From Gymnopus androsaceus JB14 (taxonomy: Eukaryota > Basidiomycota > Agaricomycetes > Agaricales > Omphalotaceae), in NCBI GenBank assembly GCA_009733575.1, contig ML769875.1:1-38722 (forward strand): 38,722 bases of DNA, written 5' to 3'. Of this stretch, positions 1 through 10,655 are shown one piece after another. The stretch's first letter is position 1. Each line of letters begins with the position of its first letter. The position numbers were made by a program, and so were the translations under genes. Under the pieces are notes generated by a model. That model ran no database searches. It worked only from the letters and a program-made list of their open reading frames with translations, and was not told where the DNA came from.

Positions 1-258
1 GCACCCAAAAGTGCTGGTGGGTGGGATAACAATGCCCAAATATTTTCACTATTTTTCACGATTTTTCCAGAATTTATCAAGCTCAATTCCCAATGTTCTG
101 TGGTAAAATGAGCACCCATATGTGCCCATATGCACCGGGGGGAACAATAATGCCGAAATATTTGGATAATCTTTGATGATTTTTGAAGGATTTATCAAGC
201 CTGGATTCCCGAAATTTTTTGGATAAATAAGCGCCCACAAGCACTGGGAGGGTGGGCG
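1..258. repeat. Degenerate ~117-bp tandem repeat, about 2.2 copies
   Basis: Copies start at about 1, 112 and 229. Each opens with a GCACCCA/GCGCCCA-like box. The two full copies then carry an AACAATxATGCC box, an AAATATTT stretch and an ATTTATCAAGC block. The third copy is cut short where the next repeat family begins. No coding potential is convincing. The left edge may continue outside the window. Confidence 0.6.
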
Positions 259-642
259 TAAGGTCATACTAGTAAGGAAGCTAATGGTTGTACTGGTACG
301 AATAAGTTGTGCTAGTAACTAACCTAATGGTGGTACTAGTACTGATAACTCGGACTAGTAACTAATCTAATGGTGGTACTAGTACCAATAAGTCATACTA
401 GTAACTAACCTAATGGTTGTACTAGTACTAATACTCGGACTAGTAACTAACCTAATGGTTGTACTAGTACTAATACTCGGACTAGTAACTAATCTAATGG
501 TTGAACTAGTACTAATAAGTCATACTAGTAACGAATCTAATGCTTATAATAGTACTAATAACTTGAACTAGTAACTAACCTAATGGTGGTACTAGTACTG
601 ATAACTCAGACTAGTAACTAATCTAATGGTTGAACTAGTACT
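259..642. repeat. ~43-bp tandem repeat rich in CTAGT
   Basis: About nine imperfect copies of a unit containing GGACTAGTAACTAACCTAATG followed by a GTACTAGTACTAATA-like segment. The repeated ACTAGT hexamers are self-complementary. The array runs directly into the 53-bp minisatellite on its right, which itself carries ACTAGT at most unit junctions. Confidence 0.75.
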
Positions 643-2260
643 AATGCGACATGCACGGAATCCATACACTACTATATTTACTAGTGCATGGAATCCATGC
701 AACATGCCTGGAATCCATACACTACTATATTTACTAGTGCATGGATTCCATGCAACATGCCTGGAATCCATACGCTACTATATTTACTAGTGCATGGATT
801 CCATGCAACATGCCTGGAATCCATACGCTACTATTTTTACTAGCACATGGATTCCATGCAACATGCCTGGAATCCATACACTACTATTTTTACTAGTGCA
901 TGGATTCCATGCAACATGCCTGGAATCCATACACTACTATTTTTACTAGTGCATGGATTCCATGCAACATGCCTGGAATCCATACACTACTATTTTTACT
1001 AGTGCATGGATTCCATGCAACATGCCTGGAATCCATACACTACTATTTTTACCAGTGCATGGATTCCATGCGACATGCCTGGAATCCATACACTACTATT
1101 TTTACTAGTGCATGGATTCCATGCGACATGCCTGGAATCCATACACTACTATTTTTACCAGTGCATGGATTCCATGCAACATGCCTGGAATCCATACACT
1201 ACTATTTTTACTAGTGCATGGATTCCATGCAACATGCCTGGAATCCATACACTACTATTTTTACTAGTGCATGGATTCCATGCAACATGCCTGGAATCCA
1301 TACACTACTATATTTACTAGTGCATGGATTCCATGCGACATGCCTGGAATCCATACACTACTATTTTTACTAGTGCATGGATTCCATGCAACATGCCTGG
1401 AATCCATACACTACTATTTTTACTAGTGCATGGATTCCATGCAACATGCCTGGAATCCATACACTACTATTTTTACCAGTGCGATGGATTCCATGCGACA
1501 TGCCTGGAATCCATACACTACTATTTTTACCAGTGCATGGATTCCATGCGACATGCCTGGAATCCATACACTACTATTTTTACTAGTGCATGGATTCCAT
1601 GCAACATGCCTGGAATCCATACACTACTATTTTTACCAGTGCATGGATTCCATGCGACATGCCTGGAATCCATACACTACTATTTTTACCAGTGCATGGA
1701 TTCCATGCGACATGCCTGGAATCCATACACTACTATTTTTACCAGTGCATGGATTCCATGCAACATGCCTGGAATCCATACACTACTATTTTTACTAGTG
1801 CATGGATTCCATGCGACATGCCTGGAATCCATACACTACTATTTTTACCAGTGCATGGATTCCATGCAACATGCCTGGAATCCATACACTACTATTTTTA
1901 CTAGTGCATGGATTCCATGCGACATGCCTGGAATCCATACACTACTATTTTTACAGTGCATGGATTCCATGCAACATGCCTGGAATCCATACACTACTAT
2001 TTTTACTAGTGCATGGATTCCATGCAACATGCCTGGAATCCATACACTACTATTTTTACAGTGCATGGATTCCATGCAACATGCCTGGAATCCATACACT
2101 ACTATTTTTACCAGTGCATGGATTCCATGCAACATGCCTGGAATCCATACACTACTATTTTTATAGTGCATGGATTCCATGCAACATGCCTGGAATCCAT
2201 ACACTACTATTTTTACTAGTGCATGGATTCCATGCAACATGCCTGGAATCCAGGCAGAGT
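643..2260 (+). repeat. 53-bp minisatellite array, about 30 copies
   Basis: The unit is 53 bp and very uniform; ATGGATTCC boxes recur at exact multiples of 53 (for example 900 and 1006). Each unit contains GCATGGATTCCATGC, a near-perfect palindrome of two 7-bp arms, then CATGCCTGGAATCC and ACACTACTATTTTTACTAGT. Copies differ mainly at a few sites (AACATG or GACATG, CTAGT or CCAGT) and by rare small indels. Because 53 is not a multiple of three, long reading frames appear in several frames on both strands; these are repeat artefacts. Related arrays lie at 15527, 17853 and 20214. Confidence 0.95.
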
Positions 2261-2343
2261 GTATGGATTCCAGGCAGGGCCCTGGATTTCCTGTGGATTT
2301 TGATCATATTAGTTACTGGATTGTTACACTTTGGACTATCTAA
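2261..2343 (+). other. Conserved 3' flank of the 53-bp minisatellite (copy 1)
   Basis: This unique ~83-bp sequence runs from GTATGGATTCCAGGCAGGG to GGACTATCTAA. It is repeated almost exactly beside another minisatellite array at 20454-20536, and similarity stops at the same base (CTAA) in both copies. That shared boundary suggests it is the terminus of a mobile element that carries the minisatellite. No gene is seen. Confidence 0.7.
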
Positions 2344-2777
2344 GAAGATATAAATTGGGGCAGCCTGAAGTGAGGCTGAGGGTAAACGTATTATCAGTGT
2401 GTTCGTCTGCTGGTTGGGCTTCAACAATAAAACGATGACGGACCTCTCGCAGGTCTGGAAAGTCGGTGGTAGGTCTGGCACACAGGTTGTTATGGTTTAT
2501 GGGTGAGTTGGCGTACGCGCGAGGAAAGTCTACTAGGCCCGTTGGCTCGAAGATACCATGTAAATTTACTGTAGCAGCCTCTGAGGTCGAGTTCGATTCT
2601 TGACAGTGCATATATCATGAGACTGTTTGAGGTTTGATTTATTGATAATGAACCTAACACGCGAAATAGAGCAGTACGATATGGACGAGAGCGCAGACTC
2701 GGACTCTTCTTAAATATCAAGATAATTTCTTTACAATCGCAAGTAATAAGTACCACAGTGATCCATCATAATATATC
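2344..2777. other. Unassigned spacer
   Basis: I see no convincing gene between the minisatellite element end and the stop codon of the MFS relic. A short stem-loop resembling a tRNA T-arm (loop TTCGATT) lies at about 2586-2604, but no cloverleaf or matching A box can be built around it. Confidence 0.4.
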
Positions 2778-3545
2778 TTATTTCTCCGGCAATTGAGAAC
2801 TCCGAGCCACAATTACATCTACTTGTGCTGTATCTTGATGTTCTGGTTGGGCAACAAAGCCATCTTCATAGCGACGAGCACGAAATTTAGGTCCATATAA
2901 ACACTGAAGCCAGATCAGGGGGGAAGCAAGGACGCATATGCATCCAAGAGTGGTAAAGCTCTAACCAACTCCCATTGCTGTGATCATCAATTGGATAGTA
3001 GAAGTTCCAACTGCACCAAGGAGACAGCGAACCAGATTTATACTGGAACTTGACGTTGAGGCCGCATCAGGAAAAAGGTCCACGAAAAGTGTCGCTAGTG
3101 ATGGAGAATTATCAATAACATGCAAAATGCCCGAGTCTAGAATGGAAATATGATTACAGTAAGTAGTGAGGATGGCAGAATCAAGCCATCCAATGAAAAA
3201 TGCAATGGTTATAGAGGCTGCTATGGGAGCGAGGATCTGGATAATCCATCCAAAGAGAATGATAAAGGCAACAAAGAGAGGAGCATTGTACGTCAAGGAG
3301 CGCAGACGTGCCTTCTCAATGAACATCAAACTCCTTCGAGCAGTTTTCTGTTCCCCTGCGGCCAGACCTTCTAGATTCAAGTACTTCTGGTAGTCGCGGT
3401 CGAGAATCTTTCCGATGATAATGTAACAAGATAGTAAGTAAAAGAAGAGAAGCTCTCACCTCAGTTGGACTGTACATAGCGGTACAACTGAGGGAGGCAA
3501 AAGTCCGTTCTGGGTATATAAGTCGATCGTACAGTATGATCGGTG
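2778..3545 (-). pseudogene. MFS transporter (DHA1 drug:H+ antiporter type), C-terminal relic
   Basis: The minus-strand translation matches the C-terminal half of fungal DHA1-type major facilitator transporters, membrane proteins that export small molecules. Visible are the loop motif GKILDRDYQKYL, a hydrophobic segment (about LFVAFIILFGWIIQ), LFVDLFPDAAS, NLVRCLLGAVGTS, and a last helix followed by a hydrophilic tail ending at the TAA at 2778-2780. A single TAG at 2961-2963 interrupts the frame exactly where the family has Trp (MGVGW), so one TGG to TAG change cuts off the last helix. Upstream, the stretch ending YSPTE is followed by an intron-like GTGAG segment, and the expected residues after it are missing. 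The N-terminal helices are absent. The family call is from recall of the conserved motifs. Confidence 0.75.
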
Positions 3546-3727
3546 TAGGTAAGCGGAAAGTAGGTAAGCGGAAACCTCAAAACCAGCTAAATGTAAGAAG
3601 ATATAAGTACATACTAGAAGGTTCATAGGACTTGATGCACTCTGCCCAACACTGTTGCTACCTTATTAACAATGTATAACCACTGTTCTAACAATTCCAC
3701 CCCCGTCCTGGACACTTTTAGAGGTTA

Positions 3728-4381
3728 CAGTGGTGCCAGAAATTAACCGAACAGCATGTTTACCCATATAGCAAGCATCTAACAGTTTCAAAAAAGTTGC
3801 AGATATATATTTTTATGACCTGCGAGTTCATTTCTGAAGTCAGTTTATTGCCATATTTAGTAATTTCTGAGTTATAGGCAAATTTAAAATGATTTTAAAA
3901 GGGTGCTCTGCAGGAACTGATTTTCAGCAAAAATGAGTATCACCACTGAAATCTACATGAAAAATAGCATAGGATAGCATTTTGTTTTATTCAAATTGAT
4001 TCATGTAATGCTGCTCAATCTTGCTTCCAAAAGTCTCATTTTGGGCTATTTTTGCTCAAAATGCAAAAAATAGCCAACTTGCAGGTGGAATTTCTCCACA
4101 ATGCATGTACAGATTTGTATAAAACAAAATGCTACTCTATGCTATTTTTCATGTAGATTTCAGTGGAAATACTTATTTTTGCTGAAAATCAGTTCCTGCA
4201 GAGCACCCTTTTAAAATCATTATAAATTTGCCCATAACTCAGAAATTACTAAATATGGCAATAAACTGACTTTAGAAATGAACTTGCAGGTCATGAAAAT
4301 ATATATCTACAACTTTTTTAAAACTGTTAGATGCTTGCTATATGGGTAAACATGCTATTCGGTTAATTTCTGGCACCACTG
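3728..4381. mobile_element. Foldback MITE with 263-bp terminal inverted repeats
   Basis: Two 263-bp arms (3728-3990 and 4119-4381) are near-perfect inverted copies and surround a 128-bp loop. The tips read CAGTGGTGCCAGAAATTAACC. No transposase frame is present, so the element is non-autonomous. The CAGTGG tip resembles hAT termini, but I cannot find a convincing 8-bp target duplication beside it. The superfamily is therefore unassigned. Confidence 0.85.
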
Positions 4382-5302
4382 TGTGGAGTCTCTATTTAAT
4401 GTGAATCATGCTCCTACAGTTTATATTGGGTCATCCATGGAAAATTTTACAATTGGTACCAGCAGTATGCTGCTCATTGTTATCCTATTCTGACTCAAGT
4501 GTTGCTGATAAATGGTGCATATATGCATGTTGTACTATCTGAACCAATGCAAGTAGGCTATAAAATGTACAGAACATTGATAGCACCCATATTCACACCC
4601 CACAAGTAGCGCAAATGGTATTTTTGATGTTGTTAAAAATGTAAATTTAACGGCAAATCTTGGCACAAGTAAATAAGTTAGCGGAGTTTGAAATTTTGAC
4701 AAGCCAACTTATTGTAACCTGTTGCAAAATAATTTGAGCTTTCGAGAGGTTTGAAACTTTATTGAGGCTAACTAAGCATCTAATCTGTTAGCACCAAGCC
4801 CACTTCCAAAAAAACACCATGTCAATTTCTTTCTCCCAGATGATTTCACCATCTTTAACCTGCTTGAAGTACATAATTCGGTGCTGAAGCATCTGTTATG
4901 ACAGTAGGCAAATATGCAGAACAGAGAAGATGTACATACGCTTCATGCTAGATGTGCTTATCTCTACTATGCATGTCTTGGAAACCTTTTTTAATAATAT
5001 AACCAGAGATCACAGGAAGGAAGCTCAAGGAGCTGTGTCTATAGCCATTAAGCACACCTTGACCTGCCCTTAAGTTGTTGTGGGAAGCGTGACAGTGTTA
5101 CAATCATTGCTTGAACATCAACCACCACCATGTCCTCTTCAACAATGTTCTTGAATGCTTGCAATTGTTCAATACTCAATTCAGAGTTCTACAATATTCA
5201 AGGAGATCAAAATATCTCTTATCATGGATCACAAGGGGCCACAATTTTGGAGGTAACTTTGGAAACAAAATCAAGAAAAAAAAATTGATATCATATTCAT
5301 TA
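4382..5302. other. Unassigned spacer
   Basis: AT-rich sequence between the foldback MITE and the NACHT relic. I see no protein family, RNA gene or repeat here. It may include upstream exons or the promoter of the NACHT gene, but none can be shown. Confidence 0.35.
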
Positions 5303-6113
5303 GGCAATTATTGGAAAGCTTCCTTACTCATGGCAGGCATTTTATGATACTGACATAGGCACTCAAAAGTTGTGTAGTCCAGGGACAAGGGAAAAAATTC
5401 TGTTAGACATAGTGGAATGGGCTACTAACACAACACCTGATAGTCCCCTGGGCTACTGGATGTCTGGCATGGCTGGGACAGGCAAAAGCACAATTGCAAT
5501 GTCCACTTGCATTAAATTAGAGGATAAGGACCTGCTTGTAGGAACTTTCTTTTGCTCCCACCAGATTCCAGAATGTAGGGATTACCACTTACTGATCCCT
5601 ACTTTGGCATACCAGCTAGCAAAATTTTCAGAAGTATTTGCTGCATCACCCAGGGATGTCTTAAGTATAGACCCTGATATTCCTGCAAAGAAACCAGACA
5701 TGCAAGTCACTGCACTCCTAATTAAGCCATGGAAATCAGTTATTGAGTCTGGCAAGATGGGAGTGTGTATGCCAGTTATGATTATAGATGCTTTGGATGA
5801 ATGTGAAAATGTTTGATAGGTTCTCAAACCTCTTATATCTGCAATCCAGGAAAAGGAATTGCCTGGATTGAAGTTTTTGTTAACTAGCCAGCCAGAGCAG
5901 GAAATTCAGGTGCTTCTGAGCCCAAAGGTTCCAAATGATATGTCAATTCACAAAGTTCAACAATTCATCCTTCATGATGTAGAAGAAAGTGCAATCCAGG
6001 AGGATATATATACCTGTGTGAAGGCTGAACTAGAAAATGCTTTTTACAATTGGTTTCTCTCTGGCTTATCACAGTTTAATGGTGCTGCTTTGATTTGGGG
6101 TGATATAGTTCAT
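5303..6113 (+). pseudogene. NACHT-domain NTPase, fungal NLR-like, broken
   Basis: The reading frame contains a fungal NACHT P-loop ATPase, the signalling core of NLR-type immune and cell-death receptors. It starts with the typical lead-in KLPYSWQAFYD and CSPGTRE. Next come the Walker A motif GMAGTGKST, then FFCSHQIPECRDY, LIPTLAYQLAKF, and the Walker B motif VMIIDALDECE. Two consecutive in-frame stops (5814-5819) follow Walker B, where family members have a few extra residues. The same frame then continues as VLKPLISAIQEKELPGLKFLLTS before ending where a MITE interrupts it near 6113. An intron acceptor (CATTAG) just before 5303 suggests earlier exons. The C-terminal repeat domain is absent. 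The gene is judged non-functional. Confidence 0.85.
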
Positions 6114-6834
6114 CAGCAAAACCTGGGTATTGGTCATAGAAGTTATAGCAACTCATAGCAAATTATAGCAGCCATAGTTCTCTACAGAACTATGGAGTGC
6201 TATGGGTTTCTATAAGCTCCTATGAGCTCCTATGAGGTTACCGAGCATTCGAAGCAACTGTCAACTCATTTCGGCATCTTGACAGCTGTCATTATCACAT
6301 GCTAACACTATATAAGAATCGATGCATTTTCAATGCATCATTGTAACTTCCCCAAGTTCTCTTTTTTTTCCAAGTCACTCAGTAAGTCTCCAAACTCAAG
6401 CCTTCAACTTCATGTCTCAATTTTTTGCGGCATTTGATTCTAAGCATCAATCACTACTTACAATAATAAGTACTTGTACTGTGGCTTGAGTCATTTATGT
6501 ATACACTAGTTAATGTAGTTTTAGTCTTGCTATAGTATTATCCTACTACAAACATGACAATATGATGGTTTATTATGATTATTCTGGTCTCATTTGATCT
6601 CGCAAGCATTGCACAAGTGAGGGAAACAATTCAAAAGAATAATATATTTAGTTTGAATTGGACCCTGACATGTCCTGACAGATGACGTTCCCGAGAAATC
6701 CATAGCAATCCATAGAACCCCATAGCATGCCATAGTTCTCCACAAAGGGCACCCTTGCTATGGGCTCTATGAGTGCTATGAGTGCTGTGGAGAACTGTGG
6801 AGTTCTCCCTAGCATGCCCAGGTTTTGCTGATGT
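6114..6834. mobile_element. Short-TIR MITE inserted in the NACHT relic
   Basis: The ends are inverted copies of ATCAGCAAAACCTGGG. Inside, the sequence is full of short CATAG/CTATG repeats arranged symmetrically near both ends (TATGGAGTGCTATGGG on the left, CTATGAGTGCTATGAGTGCT on the right). No transposase is encoded. It separates the NACHT reading frame from the Gypsy LTR that follows. No clear target duplication is visible. Confidence 0.65.
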
Positions 6835-7530
6835 TATGCACCCAGTTTAACTGACTCAATGTAGCGGCTATGGATCAGTGGGTTGGCTTATGTGCCATTT
6901 GGTAGCTTTGTTATGTCCATGCCAACCACAGCCGGTACACTTACTGAGCCAACCAAGATTCCTCTGGACTTATACCTTTACTTTCCTTCTAGTGACCAAG
7001 CCAACTGGGCTGGTAGCCTCGGTCACCTCGGTCCATTTCTTATTGTTTTCTATCTACTCTCACATTTGATATTTACTCCAACCGAAAGACAATTACTTAT
7101 TATTCTCCTTCCTGGACAGCTTATACAGTACGGGAAGTTATTATCTTTTATTTAACAATAAGGACTACCATATATAAGCCGACCTATCTTGTATAGTAGT
7201 CTTTAGTTTGAATATTGACTTGGATTATCCCTATACTTGACTCAATGCCTTCCAGCATTGATCTTTAGCTCACCGACGACCTTCGGTGTCGTCACGTCCA
7301 TCTCGGACATTCTAACTGACAACTTTCAACATCATCACTTTCATTCCCTCAAGGACCACTTGGCATAGCGAGGGCCTGTCCTAATAGACGGTCCGAGGTC
7401 CGCCTCCATCTTGTGTCTCCAGTCGGCAACTACTTCGGTTGCCTCAGTTTATACTTTGGTCTGACCTGGCTTGACTTCCTTCAGGTCCAGCTCCCCTCCA
7501 GTAGCACAGTCCTAACAGTATATTTAAACT
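6835..7530 (+). mobile_element. Ty3/Gypsy 5' LTR region (boundaries approximate)
   Basis: This non-coding stretch sits directly upstream of a gag start and has LTR character: a TATA box (TATATAAG, 7171-7178), a C/T-rich transcribed leader and a short gap to the gag ATG at 7564. Its exact ends are uncertain because no second copy is seen in the window. The left edge abuts the MITE at 6834. Confidence 0.45.
7171..7178 (+). promoter_or_regulatory. TATA box of the Gypsy LTR
   Basis: TATATAAG about 390 bp upstream of the gag ATG, in the position expected for the promoter of an LTR retrotransposon. Confidence 0.5.
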
Positions 7531-7563
7531 AAAATCTTGTTACACCATTTTTAAATCTTTGCC

Positions 7564-10430
7564 ATGCCTCCTAGGCGTGCAACCTGTAGTAAGGCATCCA
7601 AAGAACCTACACCAGCACCAACTCAAAATGTGTTCGCTCCATATGTGGAATCCATCTCCACACTTGGTTCTTCTTGTCATTGTATCACAGCTTTTGGTCC
7701 AAGTTCTGCTGCTCCAGCCCCTCCTGCGGTTACAACAGACACCAACAGCAGAGCCACACAATTTGTCCTAAGAACCCTTTACGACAAAGAAGGTAACAAA
7801 TTCACTGTACGTACACCAGTCAGAGACCAAATGGCTGTACTGACAGTATTAAACCTGGAAGAAGTTCTGCAATCTCCAACATTGCTCATGGCTGGTGCTT
7901 GTTGAAGAACAATTGCTGTCCCGACCAACTCTAGAGAACCTAGTTGTTCTCAATCCCGCATTTCCCAAGGTTGTTCCCAGACACATAGATTGTCCAGGGC
8001 TAGTGACTGAGGAGACAAAGACCCATTTGCAGAGGGTCCCGGCGGTAATCCCAACCCCGATGATGGTGACAGTGGTGGTGAAGGCCCTGGTGGACCCAGT
8101 CCTCCCGGCGGTCCCCCTGCTGGTCCTCCCGGTGGTCCTGGTGGTCCCCTGCTGGTCCTCCCGGTAGTCCTCCCGGTGGTCCTCCCAGTGGTCCTCCCGG
8201 TGGCCCTCCCGGTGGCCCTCCCGGTGGTCCTCCCGGTGGAGGAGCTGCTAACCCGGAACCTACAGAATCCACTCCACAACAAGCCCTTGCATTGTTCAAA
8301 AGCTTTAAAGGATCTTTAGATGCTCTTGGTCAGGTCCTCAGTAGCATGCAAGGAGATACCGGCGATGCCGGTAAAAACAAGATCAAGGATCCGGATGTTT
8401 TTGATGGATCCAATCCCAAGAAACTTAAAATGTTCCTTGTCTCCTTATCACTTGTTTTCCTAGACCAACCAAACTACTTCACCAAACAATGAAAAATCAG
8501 CTATACTCTTTCCTATCTTGGTGGTGCAGCTTGGGAATGGTTCAAACCCGACATTCTTGACCCAGACCTTAATGCAATGCCCACATGGACACAATCCTTC
8601 TTGGCCCTCATTAGCGAGCTCCAAGACAATTTCAGTCTTTATGATGCTCAAGGGGACACTGAGGAGAAGCTCAGTCTTCTCTAAATGAAGGAGAACAAAC
8701 TGGTCTGCAAATATAACATTCGGTTCAACACACTTGTGGCATCCACCGACTGGGATGTATCTGCTCTTAAGTGGGCATATCATTGTGGCCTTGCCGGTTG
8801 TATCAAGGACAAACTTGTTCATATGCCAACACCATGGGATCTACCTGTGTTTCGACAAATGGTCCTTCAGATTGACAACTGGTATTGGCATCACGAAGAG
8901 GAGAAGAAACGGGAAAGTACCCAAAACTCTAATTGAGGGAATACCTCTGGAAAGAAGGGTACTAACACCAGCTCCTCAACTACAGTCTCGGTATCTACAT
9001 CCACCAACATGGCATCTTCCTCGCAATTGGCCAGGCAACAAAAGTCCAGTAAAAAGAACAACAAAAACTGGAAAGGTAATACTGGCTCCGGACAGTCCTC
9101 CGGCTCCTCTGCCAGTACCTCTGGTTCTTCACCCAAACCACATGTGAAACATCTCGGCCCCAATGGCAAACTCAAGCTGGAAGAACTGGAGCAGCGCCGG
9201 AAGTTTAATTTGTGTACGTTCTGCGGTGGTAAGCACAAGTTGGAAGATTGTATGGTTCATAAGCCAAATAGTGGTTCTCAACTGCATGGCTGCGCTGCTG
9301 GAACCCAGGAGCCTGAACTTTCAGCTATCACCAAGGTTCCGGAAAAATAGTCCACGGCTCCTGTACCCCGGTACAAAGCAGGAGTTGCGTTGACTACATT
9401 TGTACTCAATCTGGGGAAGTAACTCTCAACGTGTCCACTCTTTCTGATCTCGATTGATCATTTTGTCTCAATCTTGTTACCGAGTTTCCGGCCATAAACG
9501 AATCTGCTAAAACTGCAGTTGTACTTAGTTTTTCTACTCTGCTTGATTCCAGTTCTACAGACAATTTCTTAGATAGTTCTTACATTTCTTTAAATGATAT
9601 ACCAACTACGAAAATCACATCAATCAACCTTCAGTTGTTTGATGGTTCACTTGCACCTAGTGCAATCATGGAAACAGCATCTCTCAATGTCCAGTTTCCA
9701 TCCGGCGAGCTTTTTCCCTGAACATTTTATGTTACTCCCTTGGACTCATCATGCAAAGCTGTTTTAGGATTCAGTTTCTTGACCCGCTACAATCCGTTGA
9801 TTGACTGGGCATCAAAGACTATAACATTCTGACACACCAAGCAGCTTGTTTCCACTCCTCTGACATCTATTCTGACCGGTTGCGTTGACTGCTCAGAATC
9901 CTCTTGGTCCAAGATCCCTCCGGATCCTCCAACCCCAATGGTTTTTCCTGTTAACGGTACACCTTGTAGCAACCGTGCTTGTATCACAAAGCCTTGGCCT
10001 TTATCTGAGCACTTTCCCTTTGAACCCATCTACACCTACCCTTTGGTCCATCAGCATGCTGCCTGAACTGAATACCCGGATGTTGATATTGCTTTCGTGT
10101 GTGCTGCTGCATTCTCCCGCATTCTGAAAGAAACATGTTCCAAACCGTTTCTTCTTTGTGCCATATCACTTGAAGTATCTGGCCAATCTGTGGCAACTAC
10201 ATCATCACCGCGTACCGACATCCCACTACAGTATCAGGACTTCACCGACATTTTTGACAAAGTACAAGCTGATGTACTTTCAGAACACCGACTGTACAAT
10301 CTCAAGATTGAACTAGAAGAAGGCAGTTCACCACCTCTCAGTCATATCATTCCACTCTCTCCTCATGAGCAGCAGGCTCTCCGAGATTTTCTCAATGAGC
10401 CACCTGTAGCATTAGAGGTAACCTATTAAA
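7564..10430 (+). pseudogene. Ty3/Gypsy Gag-protease-RT start, broken
   Basis: Gag begins at the ATG at 7564 (MPPRRATCSKASKE). It continues across several frameshifts and stops through a Pro/Gly tract, then the capsid-like region (KIKDPDVFDGSNPKKLKMF, YLGGAAWEWF, FNTLVASTDWDVSALKW). A variant zinc knuckle, CTFCGGKHKLEDC, lies near 9218. The aspartic protease follows: LLDSSSTDNFLD (the usual DSG active site reads DSS) and LTRYNPLIDW near 9780-9810. A TGA at 9830-9832 follows ITF, where Arg is expected. The last coding part (YQDFTDIFDK, SHIIPLSPHEQQALRDFLNE) is the beginning of reverse transcriptase; the rest is missing, cut where KDZ sequence begins. The element is dead. Confidence 0.85.
8125..8258 (+). 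repeat. 12-bp Pro/Gly-coding repeat within gag
   Basis: About ten copies of a GGTCCTCCC-like 12-bp unit encode Pro-Pro-Gly-Gly runs between the N-terminal and capsid parts of Gag. A frame change around 8150 lies inside this tract, as expected from slippage. Confidence 0.7.
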
Positions 10431-10655
10431 ACCCAACAAGTTATTGAGAGTATATTTAATTATTTTTGATAAGTTATCTACCAGTCAAATCTCACTGGGC
10501 ACCTGATAGAATATCCTGTGACCTATTCCGGAGCCTCCAGGGTGCCTTGGATGGGCACCTTTACCTTACAGGGTGCTCCATACGGCTCCTCAGCACAGTC
10601 CTACCATCTGGCACCCTGCTAATCTGGCATTTTTGGCAAACATAATAGACCATAG

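Noticed and set aside
643..2260. CRISPR array
   Set aside because: The units are contiguous and near-identical with no variable spacers, and the host is eukaryotic.
643..2353. Long overlapping reading frames (up to 280 codons) on both strands in the 53-bp array
   Set aside because: The frames repeat MDSMxHAWNPYTTIF-type blocks purely because the unit lacks stops. Open frames exist on both strands and in several phases, so there is no evidence for a real protein.
2586..2604. Possible tRNA gene (T-arm-like hairpin)
   Set aside because: No acceptor, D or anticodon arm can be built around it.
5111..5347. Frame upstream of the NACHT domain as its N-terminus
   Set aside because: It is in a different frame from the KLPYSWQAFYD lead-in and has no recognisable domain.
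7950..8299. Minus-strand Gly/Pro-rich frames opposite the Gypsy gag
   Set aside because: They are shadows of the 12-bp Pro/Gly-coding repeat on the plus strand; the plus frame joins recognisable Gag on both sides.
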